From contig NZ_JSYZ01000025.1 in assembly GCF_001293465.1 (NCBI RefSeq), positions 137,743 through 201,742 on the forward strand: a stretch of DNA of 64,000 bases. Reading direction: 5' to 3'. Shown in pieces: positions 17,073-26,556 of this stretch. The notes under the pieces are model-generated. The model searched no databases. It was not told the DNA's origin and saw nothing but the letters and a program-made list of their open reading frames with translations. Position numbers and translations under genes: made by a program. The DNA is from Pseudomonas asplenii. GTDB taxonomy: Bacteria > Pseudomonadota > Gammaproteobacteria > Pseudomonadales > Pseudomonadaceae. Numbering within the stretch: the stretch's first letter is position 1; the number at the start of each line of letters is the position of its first letter.

Positions 17073-17966
17073 TTACCGCGCGGCGCCCCGCTCAGCGCGG
17101 AAATCCTGGCGAACCCGTTCGATATAGCGGGCCACCGCCGGCGCCTTTTCGAAACGCCGATGAATCAGCGACAGCCAGGATGTCGCCTGACAGCCGACGA
17201 TCGGTCGATAGACCACATTCGGCAGGTTGACGTGACCGATCACCGACTCGGGCACCACCGCCACCCCCTGGCCCAGCGAGACCGCGGCAATCACCGCCAC
17301 CAGTCCACCGGGCTGCGGCCCGAGGTGCGGCGCGTAGCCGCCCTGGGCTGCGACCTGCAGGGTACCGTTGATCTGCTCCGGCAGCACGAAGGTCTCGTTC
17401 TGCAGATGCTCGGCAGCGATGTTCCGCAAGCGGCACAGCCAACTGTCGTCCGCCAGCGCCAGCACGAAGCCCTCGGCATTCAGGCGCACCGCCTCCACCG
17501 CCTCGGGCAGCGACATCGGCGAACGCACGTAGCCGATATCGAAACGCCCCTCGGCGATCAGCCCCGGCAGCGCCGCCATGGGACTTTCCCGCACGTTCAG
17601 GCTGACATCGGTGAAATCGCGGACATAGGCCTTGACCTGCTGTTGCAGCACGCCCGAGTACACCGCCGAGGCGACATAGCCGATCTCGATATGGCCGATC
17701 TCGCCCCGTCCGGCGCGCTGGGCATTGCGCTGGGCGAACTCGAACTGGCGCACGGTCGCCTCGGCCTCGGGCAGCAACGCCGCGCCGGCCTCGGTCAGGC
17801 TGACCTCGCGTGGCCCGCGCTGGAACAGGCGGGTCCCGAGAGCGCTTTCCATATCCTGGATCTGCCGGGTGAGGGTCGGCGGGGCGATATCCAGCTGTTC
17901 CGCCGCCCGGGTGAAGTTGCGCTGCCGGGCCACGGCGAGGAAATAGCGGAAATGACGGATTTCCAT
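17073..17966 (-). CDS. LysR-family transcriptional regulator
   Basis: 297-residue LysR regulator: helix-turn-helix in residues about 1-60 (MEIRHFRYFLAVARQRNFTR; IAPPTLTRQIQDMESAL), then an effector domain. The ATG giving MEIRHFRYF is chosen by homology; an ATG two codons upstream is possible. It is divergent from the MFS exporter gene at 18223, across 256 nt, and is probably its regulator. The upstream 60 residues of open frame are intergenic. Confidence 0.9.
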   Translation of the reverse strand: MEIRHFRYFLAVARQRNFTRAAEQLDIAPPTLTRQIQDMESALGTRLFQRGPREVSLTEAGAALLPEAEATVRQFEFAQRNAQRAGRGEIGHIEIGYVASAVYSGVLQQQVKAYVRDFTDVSLNVRESPMAALPGLIAEGRFDIGYVRSPMSLPEAVEAVRLNAEGFVLALADDSWLCRLRNIAAEHLQNETFVLPEQINGTLQVAAQGGYAPHLGPQPGGLVAVIAAVSLGQGVAVVPESVIGHVNLPNVVYRPIVGCQATSWLSLIHRRFEKAPAVARYIERVRQDFRAERGAAR

Positions 17967-18222
17967 GGTCATTAGCTCAAAGGTAATGAAGTGCCAAGGC
18001 CAGCCTAACGCAGACGGGTTTTGCCCGCGATAAGCTGCTCTCACCGCCACAGTAGAGAGCCCTGAACATGCCCGTCAAATACCTTCCACCCTTATCCTTC
18101 AGCCAATGCGACCGACCTGGACTTGCAATGACCGCCTCGTCCACCGTCATTGCCTTCAAGGCAATCATGCACAGCGAAGCCTCGAAGACCAGCGCTGCCA
18201 CCCTGCCCGTGCAGGCCCGGCC

Positions 18223-19761
18223 GTGAGCCGGGTGAGCCCGCGACTGACATTGCTCACGGCGTCCGGCGTCTGCTCGCTGATTGTCCTGGACACCAATATC
18301 GTCGCCGTGACCCTGCCGAGCATCGCCCGCGACCTGGGCGCCGATTTCACCGCGATCGAATGGGTGGTCAGCGCCTACATGCTGGCCTTCGCCGCCCTGC
18401 TGCTGCCCGCTGGCAGCATCGCCGACCGCTTCGGGCGCAAAAAGACCCTGCTCTGGGGCCTGGGCCTGTTCATCCTCGCCTCCCTGGGCTGCGGCGCGGC
18501 GCCCGACAGCCTGTTCCTCGATATCGCGCGGGCGGTCAAGGGCGTCGGTGCCGCGCTGTTGCTGACCTCGGCGCTGGCGACCATCGGCCACACCTTTCAT
18601 GACGAGGTCGAGCGCGCCCGCGCCTGGGCCTTCTGGGGGGCCTGCATGGGCCTGGCGATGACCGCCGCGCCGACGGTCGGCGGGCTGATCACCGAGTACC
18701 TGGGCTGGCGCTGGATCTTCTTCATCAACCTGCCCATCGGCCTGCTGCTGGTGGCGCTGGTCCGCCATGCGGTCGCGGAATCGCGCGACAGCCAGTCGGC
18801 GCGTCTCGATCCCTGGGGCAGCCTGGCCTTCAGCGGTGCGCTGCTGTGTCTGATCTGGGGGCTGATCGAGGCCAACCGGATCGGCTGGAGCCACCCGCTG
18901 ACCAGTACCCGCCTGCTCGCCGGCGGCGCCCTGCTGGGGGTGTTCGTGCTGGTCGAGCGCGTGCAGAAACGGCCGATGGTCGACCTGCAGCTGTTTCGCC
19001 ATCCGCGCTTCATCGGCGCCCTGCTCGGCATGTTCGCCTATGCCGGCTGCGCCCAGGTGATGATGACGCTGTTGCCGTTCTACCTGCAGAACGGCCTGGG
19101 GCTGTCGGCGATCGACTCGGGGCTGGGCATGCTGCCCTTCGCCCTGACCATGCTGATCTGCCCGCGCATCGGCGTGAGGCTGGCGTCGCGACTGCAACCG
19201 GCAACCCTGATGGCCACCGGGCTGGCCCTGGTCGGCTGCGGCAACCTGCTCAGTGCCTGGGCGGTTTCCAGCGGCGGCTACCCGGGCTTCGGCCTGGCGA
19301 TCGCGGTGACCGGCGCCGGTGCCGGGCTGCTCAACGGCGACACGCAGAAAAACATCATGGCCTGCGTGCCCCGCGATCGGACGGGCATGGCCTCGGGCCT
19401 GAGCACCACCATGCGTTTCAGCGCGATCGTGCTGGCCATCGGGGTCTTCGGCGCCGTGCTGGCCGGGCATACCCGGGATCTGCTGCACGCCCGTCTCGCC
19501 AGCCAGGCCAGCCTCTGGCTCGACCGGGCCCAGGAGATCGCTTCGCGAGTGGTGGCCGGTGACATGCAGGCGGCCATGGCGACGCTACCGGAAGCGGCCC
19601 GTCCGGCGGTGCAACCGTTGGCGCACCAGGCCTTTGTCGGCGGTTTTGGTACGGTACTCTGGCTGGCGGGCCTGCTGGCACTGCTGGGCGCCGTGGTGGT
19701 CGGCACCCTGATGCGCAAGCCGCTGCCCGGCACCCAAGCGCTGCCCCTGGTGCGCGAGTAA
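18223..19761 (+). CDS. MFS exporter, DHA2 family
   Basis: About 512-residue, 14-helix drug:H+ antiporter-2 type transporter. Motifs: LDTNIVAVTLPSI in helix 1 and GSIADRFGRKKTLLWGLGL after helix 2, plus MTAAPTVGGLITEYLGWRWI in helix 5. No ATG fits the conserved N-terminus; the GTG at 18223 (Ser-Arg-Val-Ser-Pro-Arg-Leu follows) with an AGG eight bases upstream is the best start, though another GTG lies three codons on and the open frame extends back to 18106. Divergent from a LysR regulator. A roughly 45-residue insertion between the last two helices (HARLASQASLWLDRAQEIAS onward) is typical of this subgroup. Confidence 0.85.
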   Translation: MSRVSPRLTLLTASGVCSLIVLDTNIVAVTLPSIARDLGADFTAIEWVVSAYMLAFAALLLPAGSIADRFGRKKTLLWGLGLFILASLGCGAAPDSLFLDIARAVKGVGAALLLTSALATIGHTFHDEVERARAWAFWGACMGLAMTAAPTVGGLITEYLGWRWIFFINLPIGLLLVALVRHAVAESRDSQSARLDPWGSLAFSGALLCLIWGLIEANRIGWSHPLTSTRLLAGGALLGVFVLVERVQKRPMVDLQLFRHPRFIGALLGMFAYAGCAQVMMTLLPFYLQNGLGLSAIDSGLGMLPFALTMLICPRIGVRLASRLQPATLMATGLALVGCGNLLSAWAVSSGGYPGFGLAIAVTGAGAGLLNGDTQKNIMACVPRDRTGMASGLSTTMRFSAIVLAIGVFGAVLAGHTRDLLHARLASQASLWLDRAQEIASRVVAGDMQAAMATLPEAARPAVQPLAHQAFVGGFGTVLWLAGLLALLGAVVVGTLMRKPLPGTQALPLVRE

Positions 19762-19804
19762 CGGCTTCGCAGAGGGCCGGGGCGCAAGGCTTGCCCGGCC
19801 CTGT

Positions 19805-20221
19805 TCAGCCGTCCAGGGGCCCTGCCAGCGACGTCATCAGGCGTTCGGCATTCTCCCGGCACGACACATCCGCCGGCTTGTTGCGGATGCTGTTCACCAC
19901 GCCGAGCAGTTGCAGCTTGCTCTGGGCCAGGCGCGCCTGCATGGACTCGATCTGGCCGATCTTGCGCTCCAGGCTGGCAATCATTTCATCATGGTCCCAG
20001 GTCCCGGGCTCGCTGGTCGGCACCAGTGCACGCAACTCTTCCAGGCTGAAGCCGGCCTGCTGCGCGCACTGGATGATCGACAGGGTCTGCAACACCTCGG
20101 GCGGGTATTCGCGATAGCCGTTGGCCTGGCGACGAACCTTGCGGATCAGCCCCTGGGCCTCGTAGAACCTGATCTTCGAGGCCGCCAGGCCACTGCGTTG
20201 GGCCAGTTCACCGATTTTCAT
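19805..20221 (-). CDS. MerR-family transcriptional regulator
   Basis: 138 residues: N-terminal MerR winged helix (MKIGELAQRSGLAASKIRFY, residues 1-20, then EAQGLIRK), followed by a long dimerisation helix (about 75-115) and a short C-terminus without the metal-binding cysteines of MerR, CueR or ZntR; the single Cys near 120 is isolated. It is divergent from the flavin oxidoreductase gene and probably controls it through the 19-bp-spaced promoter between them. The start is the ATG matching the family N-terminus. Confidence 0.9.
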   Translation of the reverse strand: MKIGELAQRSGLAASKIRFYEAQGLIRKVRRQANGYREYPPEVLQTLSIIQCAQQAGFSLEELRALVPTSEPGTWDHDEMIASLERKIGQIESMQARLAQSKLQLLGVVNSIRNKPADVSCRENAERLMTSLAGPLDG

Positions 20222-20241
20222 GGAAATCCTCGCAGCGGCTA

Positions 20242-20272
20242 TTGACATTAAACCTTACTTTAAACTTAGCCT
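20242..20272 (+). promoter_or_regulatory. MerR-type promoter of the flavin oxidoreductase gene
   Basis: A TTGACA -35 box (20242-20247) and a TAGCCT -10-like box (20267-20272) are separated by 19 bp, the overlong spacer typical of MerR-activated promoters. The spacer holds the dyad TTAAA-N6-TTTAA (20248-20263), the likely operator. It drives the gene starting at 20300. Confidence 0.6.
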
Positions 20273-20299
20273 GAGCCCTCCACTACCCCGGAGTCAAGC

Positions 20300-21529
20300 A
20301 TGTCACCCTTCCAGGCATTGTCGTTACCCAACGGCGTACAGATCCCCAATCGCATTGCCAAGGCCGCCATGGAGGAAAACATGGCCGACCTGGACAATGC
20401 CCCTTCCCAACCCCTGATGGAACTCTATCGCGCCTGGGCCGACGGCGAAGCGGGCCTGCTGCTGACCGGCAACGTGATGATCGACCGCCGGGCCATGACC
20501 GGCCCCGGCGGCGTGGTGCTGGAGGATGAACGCCACCTGGGCAAATTCCGCCAGTGGGCGGCCATCGGCAGGGCCAGAGGGGCGCAGTTCTGGGTGCAGC
20601 TCAACCACCCCGGCCGCCAGACCCCGGCCAATCTCGGCCAGGCCAGCCTGGCGCCTTCGGCGGTGTCCCTGGAGATGGGCGAGTTTTCCAGAATGTTCGC
20701 CCAACCCCGGCCCATGAGTGAAGCCGATATCGACGAGGTGATCGCCCGCTTCGCCCGCAGCGCGCGGTTGGCCGAACAGGCAGGCTTCACCGGTGTACAG
20801 ATCCATGCCGCCCACGGTTATTTGCTCAGCCAGTTCCTCTCACCGCTGAGCAACCGCCGCAGCGACCGCTGGGGTGGCAGCCTGGAAAACCGCGCCCGCC
20901 TGCTGCTGGAGGTGGTGAAGGCGATTCGCGCCGAGGTGGCGCCGAGCTTCTGCGTGGCGGTGAAACTCAACTCGGCGGACTTCCAGCGTGGAGGGTTCGA
21001 CGCCGACGACGCCCGCCAGGTCATCGAATGGCTCAACGCCCTGCCGGTGGACTTGGTCGAACTGTCTGGCGGCAGCTACGAGGCGCCGGCCATGCAGGGC
21101 GAAGCGCGTGACGGCCGGACGCTGGCACGCGAGGCGTACTTCCTGGAAATGGCCGGTGAGCTGGCGAAAGTCGCGACGATGCCGCTGATGGTCACCGGCG
21201 GCATCCGCCGCCTGCCTGTGGTCCAACAGGTACTCGACAGCGGCGTCGCCATGGCCGGCATCGGTACCGCGTTGGCCGTGGAGCCCAACCTGCCCCGTCA
21301 CTGGCGCGAAGGCCGCGACAGCCACCCGCAACTGCCCACGATCCGCTGGAAGAAAAAGCCGCTGGCGGCGTTGGCAAACATGGCGGTGGTGAAGTTCCAG
21401 CTCAAGCGCCTGAGCCAGGGGCGCCGGACCAGACCCGAGGTTTCACCGGCCTGGGCCCTGGTACTGGACCGGTTGTTCATCGGGCGCCGGACGCGGCAGT
21501 ATCGGGCGGCGATGAAGCGCCAGCGGTGA
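20300..21529 (+). CDS. NADH:flavin oxidoreductase (Old Yellow Enzyme family)
   Basis: 409-residue FMN-dependent ene-reductase of the OYE/2,4-dienoyl-CoA reductase-like class, cytoplasmic TIM barrel. Seen: QLNHPGRQTP, the substrate-binding pair in GVQIHAAHGYLLSQFLSP (His-Ala-Ala-His), NRRSDRWGGSLENRARLLLE, and the FMN phosphate-binding GGIRR and GIGTALAVEPNLP segments near the C-terminus. The C-terminal about 45 residues (KKKPLAALANMAVVKFQLKR on) form an extension seen in this subgroup. Gene lies opposite a MerR regulator, which suggests induction by an electrophile or thiol-reactive compound. Substrate unknown. Confidence 0.9.
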   Translation: MSPFQALSLPNGVQIPNRIAKAAMEENMADLDNAPSQPLMELYRAWADGEAGLLLTGNVMIDRRAMTGPGGVVLEDERHLGKFRQWAAIGRARGAQFWVQLNHPGRQTPANLGQASLAPSAVSLEMGEFSRMFAQPRPMSEADIDEVIARFARSARLAEQAGFTGVQIHAAHGYLLSQFLSPLSNRRSDRWGGSLENRARLLLEVVKAIRAEVAPSFCVAVKLNSADFQRGGFDADDARQVIEWLNALPVDLVELSGGSYEAPAMQGEARDGRTLAREAYFLEMAGELAKVATMPLMVTGGIRRLPVVQQVLDSGVAMAGIGTALAVEPNLPRHWREGRDSHPQLPTIRWKKKPLAALANMAVVKFQLKRLSQGRRTRPEVSPAWALVLDRLFIGRRTRQYRAAMKRQR

Positions 21530-21542
21530 TGCGTCTGGCAGG

Positions 21543-21641
21543 GCGCTTTCGCGGGCAAGCCCGGCTCCTACAAGTTTGCGCCATACACAAGAGCATCGTT
21601 CGGACACACTCTGTAGGAGCCGGGCTTGCCCGCGAAAGCGC
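21543..21641. repeat. REPIN with a perfect 30-bp inverted repeat
   Basis: Arms 21543-21572 and 21612-21641 are exact complements over 30 bp (core GCGGGCAAGCCCGGCTCCTA), with a 39-nt loop. It lies between two convergent genes, where it may act as a terminator. Confidence 0.93.
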
Positions 21642-21677
21642 TGGACAAATGACCGCCGGGCTCGGCCCTGGCCCCTG

Positions 21678-23324
21678 TCAACGCCCGGCAAACCGCAACC
21701 GCGACAACATCCTCAGGTCCCCATCCTTGTAGTACGCATCGCTCCAACTGTCATCCGGCGCCAGCGGTTGCACCTGCTTGAGCGCCAGCTTCTTCGCGTA
21801 ATAGCGAAACCGGTAATGCTCATAGAAACGCAGGATCTCCAGCCCATACCGATCCGCCAGGTCGACATCGCCGCGAATCACCAGGAAGTTCTCATCGTTG
21901 CCCTCACTGGCCCCGACGCTGAGGTTATGACTGCCACTGATGATGGTCGGGGCATCGGTGGTGAAGTCGGTGACGATGGCCTTGGTGTGCACCAGCAGGC
22001 GCCCCTTCTGCCCCTTGAGGCCCTCCTTGATCCAACCCTCCAGGCCACTGCCGAGCAGCGCCGTGGCGACGAAATCGTCGGTGCGGTCGGCGTGAATACC
22101 GGAGATGCTGCTGGCCGTGTTCTGCAGACCGAAACGCAGCACGTCGTCATGGGGCTTGCCGAGCAGGGCGTCGAGAATATCCTGGGGCAAGGCGAAGGCC
22201 GTGGCAAACAGCACGTCCTTCTGCGCCGCCGTGATGATCTGCACGAACTCCGCCAGGTCCGCCCGGCCAGTGCGCGGAGAGAAACCGGCGAACAGCGGCT
22301 GGCCGGGGTCCATGGGATTATTTTGAGTGATCCATTTGCGAGTCGCCGCCACATCCGCCGGCGCCGCCCAGATCTGTTCGAAAACCTGGCTGTATTCGGT
22401 CGCCAGGCGCTGGTCGTCGAGGATATGAATCACGTTGGCCTGGCGGTACACGCCATTGGCGGTGAAGTTGGTGCTGCCGCACAGCACCGCCGCAGGCTGA
22501 TACTCGCCAGCGGCGTCGCGCTGGCTGAGGACGATGAACTTGTCGTGGAAGATCTTGCTGGTGACCCGCCCGCGCTTGCTCGCGGCCGGAATCGCCGCCA
22601 GGCTCTGCTCGTTCAGCGCGGTGTCCTCGTCCCCGACCTTGGCGTGATACAGCACGCGGATGCGCGCGCCGCGGGCGTTGGCCGCATTCACCGCCTCGAC
22701 GATCGCCGGCAACTGGTATTCGTAGATGGCGATATCCAGCCCCCACTGCGCATCCCGGGCGCGGGCGATGAAACCGAGCAGCGCCTCCAGCAGACCGTTT
22801 TCCAGCCACAGGCGGGCGGCGTCCGGCCATTGCTCGATCGGCAGGTCCTTCTGGCCGGTCAGTTGCTGGTCCAGCTGGGGAAACTTGCGCTCGAACCCCT
22901 GGCTCGCCGCCACCGCCCGGTTGAAGATCACCCGCTGGTTCTTCGGCATGCCGTTGTCGGTGGTCACGCTGATCGCCAGCGACTCGTCCAGTCGCGGCGC
23001 AGCCGGTGTGCCATAGGCCAGGTGCACGCGGTAGTTGCAGGTGCTACCGGGCTCGACGTTGTAGTCGGCCCAGCGGAATTTCTGCAGCGGTGCGACGTCA
23101 CTGGGGGTGGCGTGATACTGGGGGAAGGTGTGCTCCCTGCCGGGAAAGGTCAGGCTGTTGAACAGGAACCGCCAGGGCTTGTCGCCCACCTGGCGCTCGA
23201 TGGCAAACCCGAGCAGGCCGGCACGGCGTGACTCGGCCAGGTCGAAGGCCAGCAACACCCCGCTGGTGCCGGCATACGCCTTGACCCGGAAATCGTCCTG
23301 GGCATTGCTTTGAAGTACGCGCAT
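21678..23324 (-). CDS. Phospholipase D-like domain protein
   Basis: 548 residues without a signal peptide. Two HKD-type motifs are visible: SKIFHDKFIVLSQRD with STNFTANG (about 270-305) and LLVHTKAIVTDF with SGSHNLSVG (about 460-485). The second is canonical H-x-K-x4-D; in the first the aspartate position is serine. The N-terminal about 130 residues form a separate beta-rich region. The PLD superfamily covers phosphodiesterases, nucleases and toxins; nothing nearby points to a specific one. Ordinary codon use, monocistronic. Confidence 0.85.
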   Translation of the reverse strand: MRVLQSNAQDDFRVKAYAGTSGVLLAFDLAESRRAGLLGFAIERQVGDKPWRFLFNSLTFPGREHTFPQYHATPSDVAPLQKFRWADYNVEPGSTCNYRVHLAYGTPAAPRLDESLAISVTTDNGMPKNQRVIFNRAVAASQGFERKFPQLDQQLTGQKDLPIEQWPDAARLWLENGLLEALLGFIARARDAQWGLDIAIYEYQLPAIVEAVNAANARGARIRVLYHAKVGDEDTALNEQSLAAIPAASKRGRVTSKIFHDKFIVLSQRDAAGEYQPAAVLCGSTNFTANGVYRQANVIHILDDQRLATEYSQVFEQIWAAPADVAATRKWITQNNPMDPGQPLFAGFSPRTGRADLAEFVQIITAAQKDVLFATAFALPQDILDALLGKPHDDVLRFGLQNTASSISGIHADRTDDFVATALLGSGLEGWIKEGLKGQKGRLLVHTKAIVTDFTTDAPTIISGSHNLSVGASEGNDENFLVIRGDVDLADRYGLEILRFYEHYRFRYYAKKLALKQVQPLAPDDSWSDAYYKDGDLRMLSRLRFAGR

Positions 23325-23522
23325 GCATCACATCCTTGAGAGATCGGCTGGAGAGGAGAAGGCTAGCCAACTTTGTCGACAGTATGCCTACCGGCCCATG
23401 AAATGAAACATTCAGCACCCAGATACAAGCACCAGGCCGCGCCGGGCTCTAGGCTGATCGATGATCCGCGGCGGGCTGACACCCTCCTGCGGTTTTCCTT
23501 CCCGAACCCGAAAGGACCTTTC

Positions 23523-24215
23523 ATGGAATCCTCCTTGCACCCCAGCGTGGCCCCGGCCCTGAGCTTCAATGGCGGCTTCGTCGACACCCTGGGCTTTCTC
23601 GCCCTGCAGGGCCTGTTCACCGCCCATGTCACCGGCAACTTCGTGACCCTGGGAGTGAGCATCGTCCATGGCGCCTCCGGCGCTCTGTCCAAGCTGATCG
23701 CGCTGCCGGTTTTCGTGCTGGTGGTGGGCCTGACGCACCTGGCCGCCGTAGCGATTCACCGCCGCGGCCTGGTGCCGTTGCGCCTGCTGCTGGTGGCTCA
23801 CACGCTGATGCTCGCCGCCTTTGCCGGGCTGGCGATCTGCTGGGGCCCGTTCGCCGACGGCGACAGCACCACGGCGCTGATCACCGGCATGACCGGCGTC
23901 GCCGCCATGGCGGTGCAGAATGCGATTTCCCGCCAGCACCTCAAGGGCGCGCCGCCGACCACCCTGATGACCGGCAACGTCACCCAGTTCGCCATCGATG
24001 TGTTCGCCCTGTGGGGTGAGCATGACCCGGCGCAACGGGCGACGATCCGCCAGCGTCTGAAGCCGATCTGCACCACCCTGCTGGCCTTCGCCGCCGGCTG
24101 CGTCAGTGCCGCGCTGCTGTATCTGGCGACGGGGCTGTGGGGGTTGCTGCTGCCGGTGGTGGTGGCCATCGGGGTTTGCCTGAATACCCATCGCAAGGAT
24201 CAATTGCGCACCTGA
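23523..24215 (+). CDS. DUF1275 (YoaK-like) membrane protein
   Basis: 230-residue integral membrane protein with about six helices. Family signatures: GGFVDTLGFLALQGLFTAHVTGNFVTLG near the N-terminus (in two parts) and the paired repeat GVAAMAVQNAISRQHLKGAPPTTLMTGNVTQF in the middle. Start ATG follows GAAAGGACCTTTC. Function of the family is unknown. It is transcribed away from the PLD-like gene. Confidence 0.88.
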   Translation: MESSLHPSVAPALSFNGGFVDTLGFLALQGLFTAHVTGNFVTLGVSIVHGASGALSKLIALPVFVLVVGLTHLAAVAIHRRGLVPLRLLLVAHTLMLAAFAGLAICWGPFADGDSTTALITGMTGVAAMAVQNAISRQHLKGAPPTTLMTGNVTQFAIDVFALWGEHDPAQRATIRQRLKPICTTLLAFAAGCVSAALLYLATGLWGLLLPVVVAIGVCLNTHRKDQLRT

Positions 24216-24379
24216 ACACCGGCCGGGCACACCGATCGCCCGGCGTCTCCCCCCGTGGTGCTTATCTCCCCCGATGACCAGGGCACCGGCCGTCAGCGAA
24301 TGCCGTAGCGGCAAATTGCCATTCCACCAAAACCCAACAATACTGGGTATCGAATGGAAACTGCGGGATAAGGCTTGAG

Positions 24380-24411
24380 GGCCCATTCGCTGGCAAGCCA
24401 GCGAATGGGCC
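24380..24411. repeat. Short perfect palindrome (REP-like hairpin)
   Basis: A 15-bp perfect inverted repeat, arms 24380-24394 (GGCCCATTCGCTGGC) and 24397-24411, with a 2-nt loop. It is one of the single-hairpin repeats (CGCTGGCAAGCCAGCG core) common between pseudomonad genes and may terminate the DUF1275 transcript. The rest of 24216-24459 holds nothing recognisable. Confidence 0.8.
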
Positions 24412-24459
24412 GGCACTACCGCCACATGATCAACCGCCCCCCTCTGGAGTAACCGCTAC

Positions 24460-26469
24460 ATGGATGTACGCCACCTGTTCCAACCTTCGCTGCTCGCCCT
24501 CTGCCTGCTGGCCGGCGCCGCCCAGGCCCATGTCCACGGCGGTGCCGAAGAATCCAAGAGTTTCGTCCCGGCCCCGCCCGACGAACCCTACGAGCGCAGC
24601 CTGCTCGAGTGTGTCAGCGACCAGGACACCCAGCCGGCCCGGTTGCTCTCCGGCCTGGGCGGCACCCGCTACCCGCTGGTCGCCCTCAAGGACGCCGACA
24701 AGGTCGAAGCCTTCTACAGCCAGGGCATCGCCCTGCAGTACGGTTTCAACTTCGCCGAGGCCATCCGTGCCTTCTACCAGGCCAGCCGCGTCGACGAGGG
24801 CTCGGCGATGCCGTACTGGGGCATCGCCTTGTCGGCCAACTCGAACATCAACAGCGACGCCACCCTCGGCTGCGATCGCCTGGCCTATCGCTCGGCCCAG
24901 ATCGCCCTCGAAAAGGCCAAGGCGCGCCAGGCTGATCCGCTCGCCAAAGACAAGTTCAGCCCCCGGCAATTGCAGCGCGAAGTCGACTACGCCAGTGCGT
25001 TCCTGAGCCTGTACACACTCAAGGAGGGCAAGGTACTCCTCGGCAGGGAGGGCAACGAGCGCTACGCCGAGGCCATGAAAAAGCTGTCGCAGACCTACTT
25101 CGACGACCTGGATGCCGCCACCCTGTACGCCGATGCCCTGCTCAACCTGGAACCGTGGAAATGGTGGAAAGGCTCCGCGGCGACCTCCAACGACGTCGAG
25201 CCGACCCAGCACGCCTACGAGGCCCTGCAGGTACTCAACCGGGTGCTGGTCCAGGATCAGTTCCACACCGGCGCCAACCACTTCTACATCCACGCCATCG
25301 AAGAGTCGCCCTTCCCCGCCAGCGGCCTGCCGATGGCCGAGCGCTTTCGCGACCAGAACCCGGCGATCGGCCACCTGGTGCACATGGCATCGCACATCTA
25401 CCAGCGCATCGGCAACAACGCCCTGGCCAGTGTCACCAACTACACCGCGGTGTCGGTCGATCGCGCCTACACCCATCAGGTCAACCCGCAAAGCCCCTAC
25501 CCGCTGCACTACCTGGGGCACAACATCCACTTCCTGACCTGGACCCTGTCCATCGAGGGCCGGCAGAACGAAACGATGAACATGGCCGAGGAACTGGTGG
25601 AAAACACCACCCGCTACGCCGCGCTGGATTTTCTCTGCAAGCAGTACCCTGACGAGATCGCCACCAAATCCGACTACTTCTACGCCGTACCCTATTACTT
25701 CGCCGTACGCTTCCAGGACTGGGACGCGCTGGCGCGGATCGAGCCGAAAATCATCGCCGGCCTCAAGACCATCAACGACACCTGCACCGCCGCGACCAAG
25801 GGCAGTCAGACACCCTGGGTGGAACTGACCGCTCCTTACACCCAGGCCATGAAGGCCTATGCCGACGCCTACAAGCAACTGGCCCAGCCAGGAGCCGACA
25901 GCGGTAAGGCAGGTGAGGCACTCAAGGGATACTGGCAGACGGTCGACAACAGCCTCAAGGGTGACAAGCCCCTGAAGTACGGCAACAACGACGCCCTCCA
26001 GCTGTTCCGTATCGCCAACCTGATCCTGCTGAACAGGGCCCAGGCCAGCAGCCAGGGCAAGCTGGACCTGATGGCCCTCAAGGAAAGTGCCGCCCAGGTG
26101 CTCACCAAGGCACCACAACAGGACCTGCTCACCGACCTGAAGGCCCTGCAGGGCGACAACCCGGCCCAGGTGATCGCCGCCTGGCGCAAGGCGGTCGAGA
26201 TCCAGGACCAACTGGCCTACAACGAGCCGCCGGACTGGTACTACACCCTGCGTGAATCCCTCGGCTATGCGCTGCTGGAACAGCAGCAGTACGCCGACGC
26301 CGAGCAGGTGTTTCGCGAAGATCTGGCACAGAACCGCCTCAGCGGCCGCTCGCTCAACGGGTTGAAGCTGAGCCTGGAGAAACAGCCGGGCAAGAGCGTG
26401 CCCGCGCTGCTCGACGAGCAGCTGCAGACCGCCTGGCGCAACGCGACCATCAGTGCCGCGCCATACTGA
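24460..26469 (+). CDS. Secreted tetratricopeptide-repeat protein with histidine motifs
   Basis: 669 residues with a signal peptide (MDVRHLFQPSLLALCLLAGA, cleavage after AQA near 23), so periplasmic or exported. Helical repeat segments such as YSQGIALQYGFNFAEAIRAF (about 86-105) and the C-terminal LGYALLEQQQYADAEQVFRE identify TPR structure. Three histidine clusters are spaced through the central part: ANHFYIHAIEES (about 273-284), HLVHMASHIYQRIG (about 306-319) and LHYLGHNIHFLTW (about 348-360); together they look like a metal site. I do not know a characterised member. Monocistronic; no neighbour explains it. Confidence 0.7.
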   Translation: MDVRHLFQPSLLALCLLAGAAQAHVHGGAEESKSFVPAPPDEPYERSLLECVSDQDTQPARLLSGLGGTRYPLVALKDADKVEAFYSQGIALQYGFNFAEAIRAFYQASRVDEGSAMPYWGIALSANSNINSDATLGCDRLAYRSAQIALEKAKARQADPLAKDKFSPRQLQREVDYASAFLSLYTLKEGKVLLGREGNERYAEAMKKLSQTYFDDLDAATLYADALLNLEPWKWWKGSAATSNDVEPTQHAYEALQVLNRVLVQDQFHTGANHFYIHAIEESPFPASGLPMAERFRDQNPAIGHLVHMASHIYQRIGNNALASVTNYTAVSVDRAYTHQVNPQSPYPLHYLGHNIHFLTWTLSIEGRQNETMNMAEELVENTTRYAALDFLCKQYPDEIATKSDYFYAVPYYFAVRFQDWDALARIEPKIIAGLKTINDTCTAATKGSQTPWVELTAPYTQAMKAYADAYKQLAQPGADSGKAGEALKGYWQTVDNSLKGDKPLKYGNNDALQLFRIANLILLNRAQASSQGKLDLMALKESAAQVLTKAPQQDLLTDLKALQGDNPAQVIAAWRKAVEIQDQLAYNEPPDWYYTLRESLGYALLEQQQYADAEQVFREDLAQNRLSGRSLNGLKLSLEKQPGKSVPALLDEQLQTAWRNATISAAPY

Positions 26470-26556
26470 CTATCTGCGTTTGTAGCTCTTGCTGCCACCG
26501 GGCGTCAGGCGGTAGATCCCAACTCGGGGCCCGGTGCAGTAACTGCCATTGCCGCC

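Noticed and set aside
18106..18222. N-terminal extension of the second MFS exporter from the ATG at 18106
   Set aside because: The extra 39 residues have no hydrophobic or family character and no ribosome binding site; a GTG start at 18223 fits the family better.
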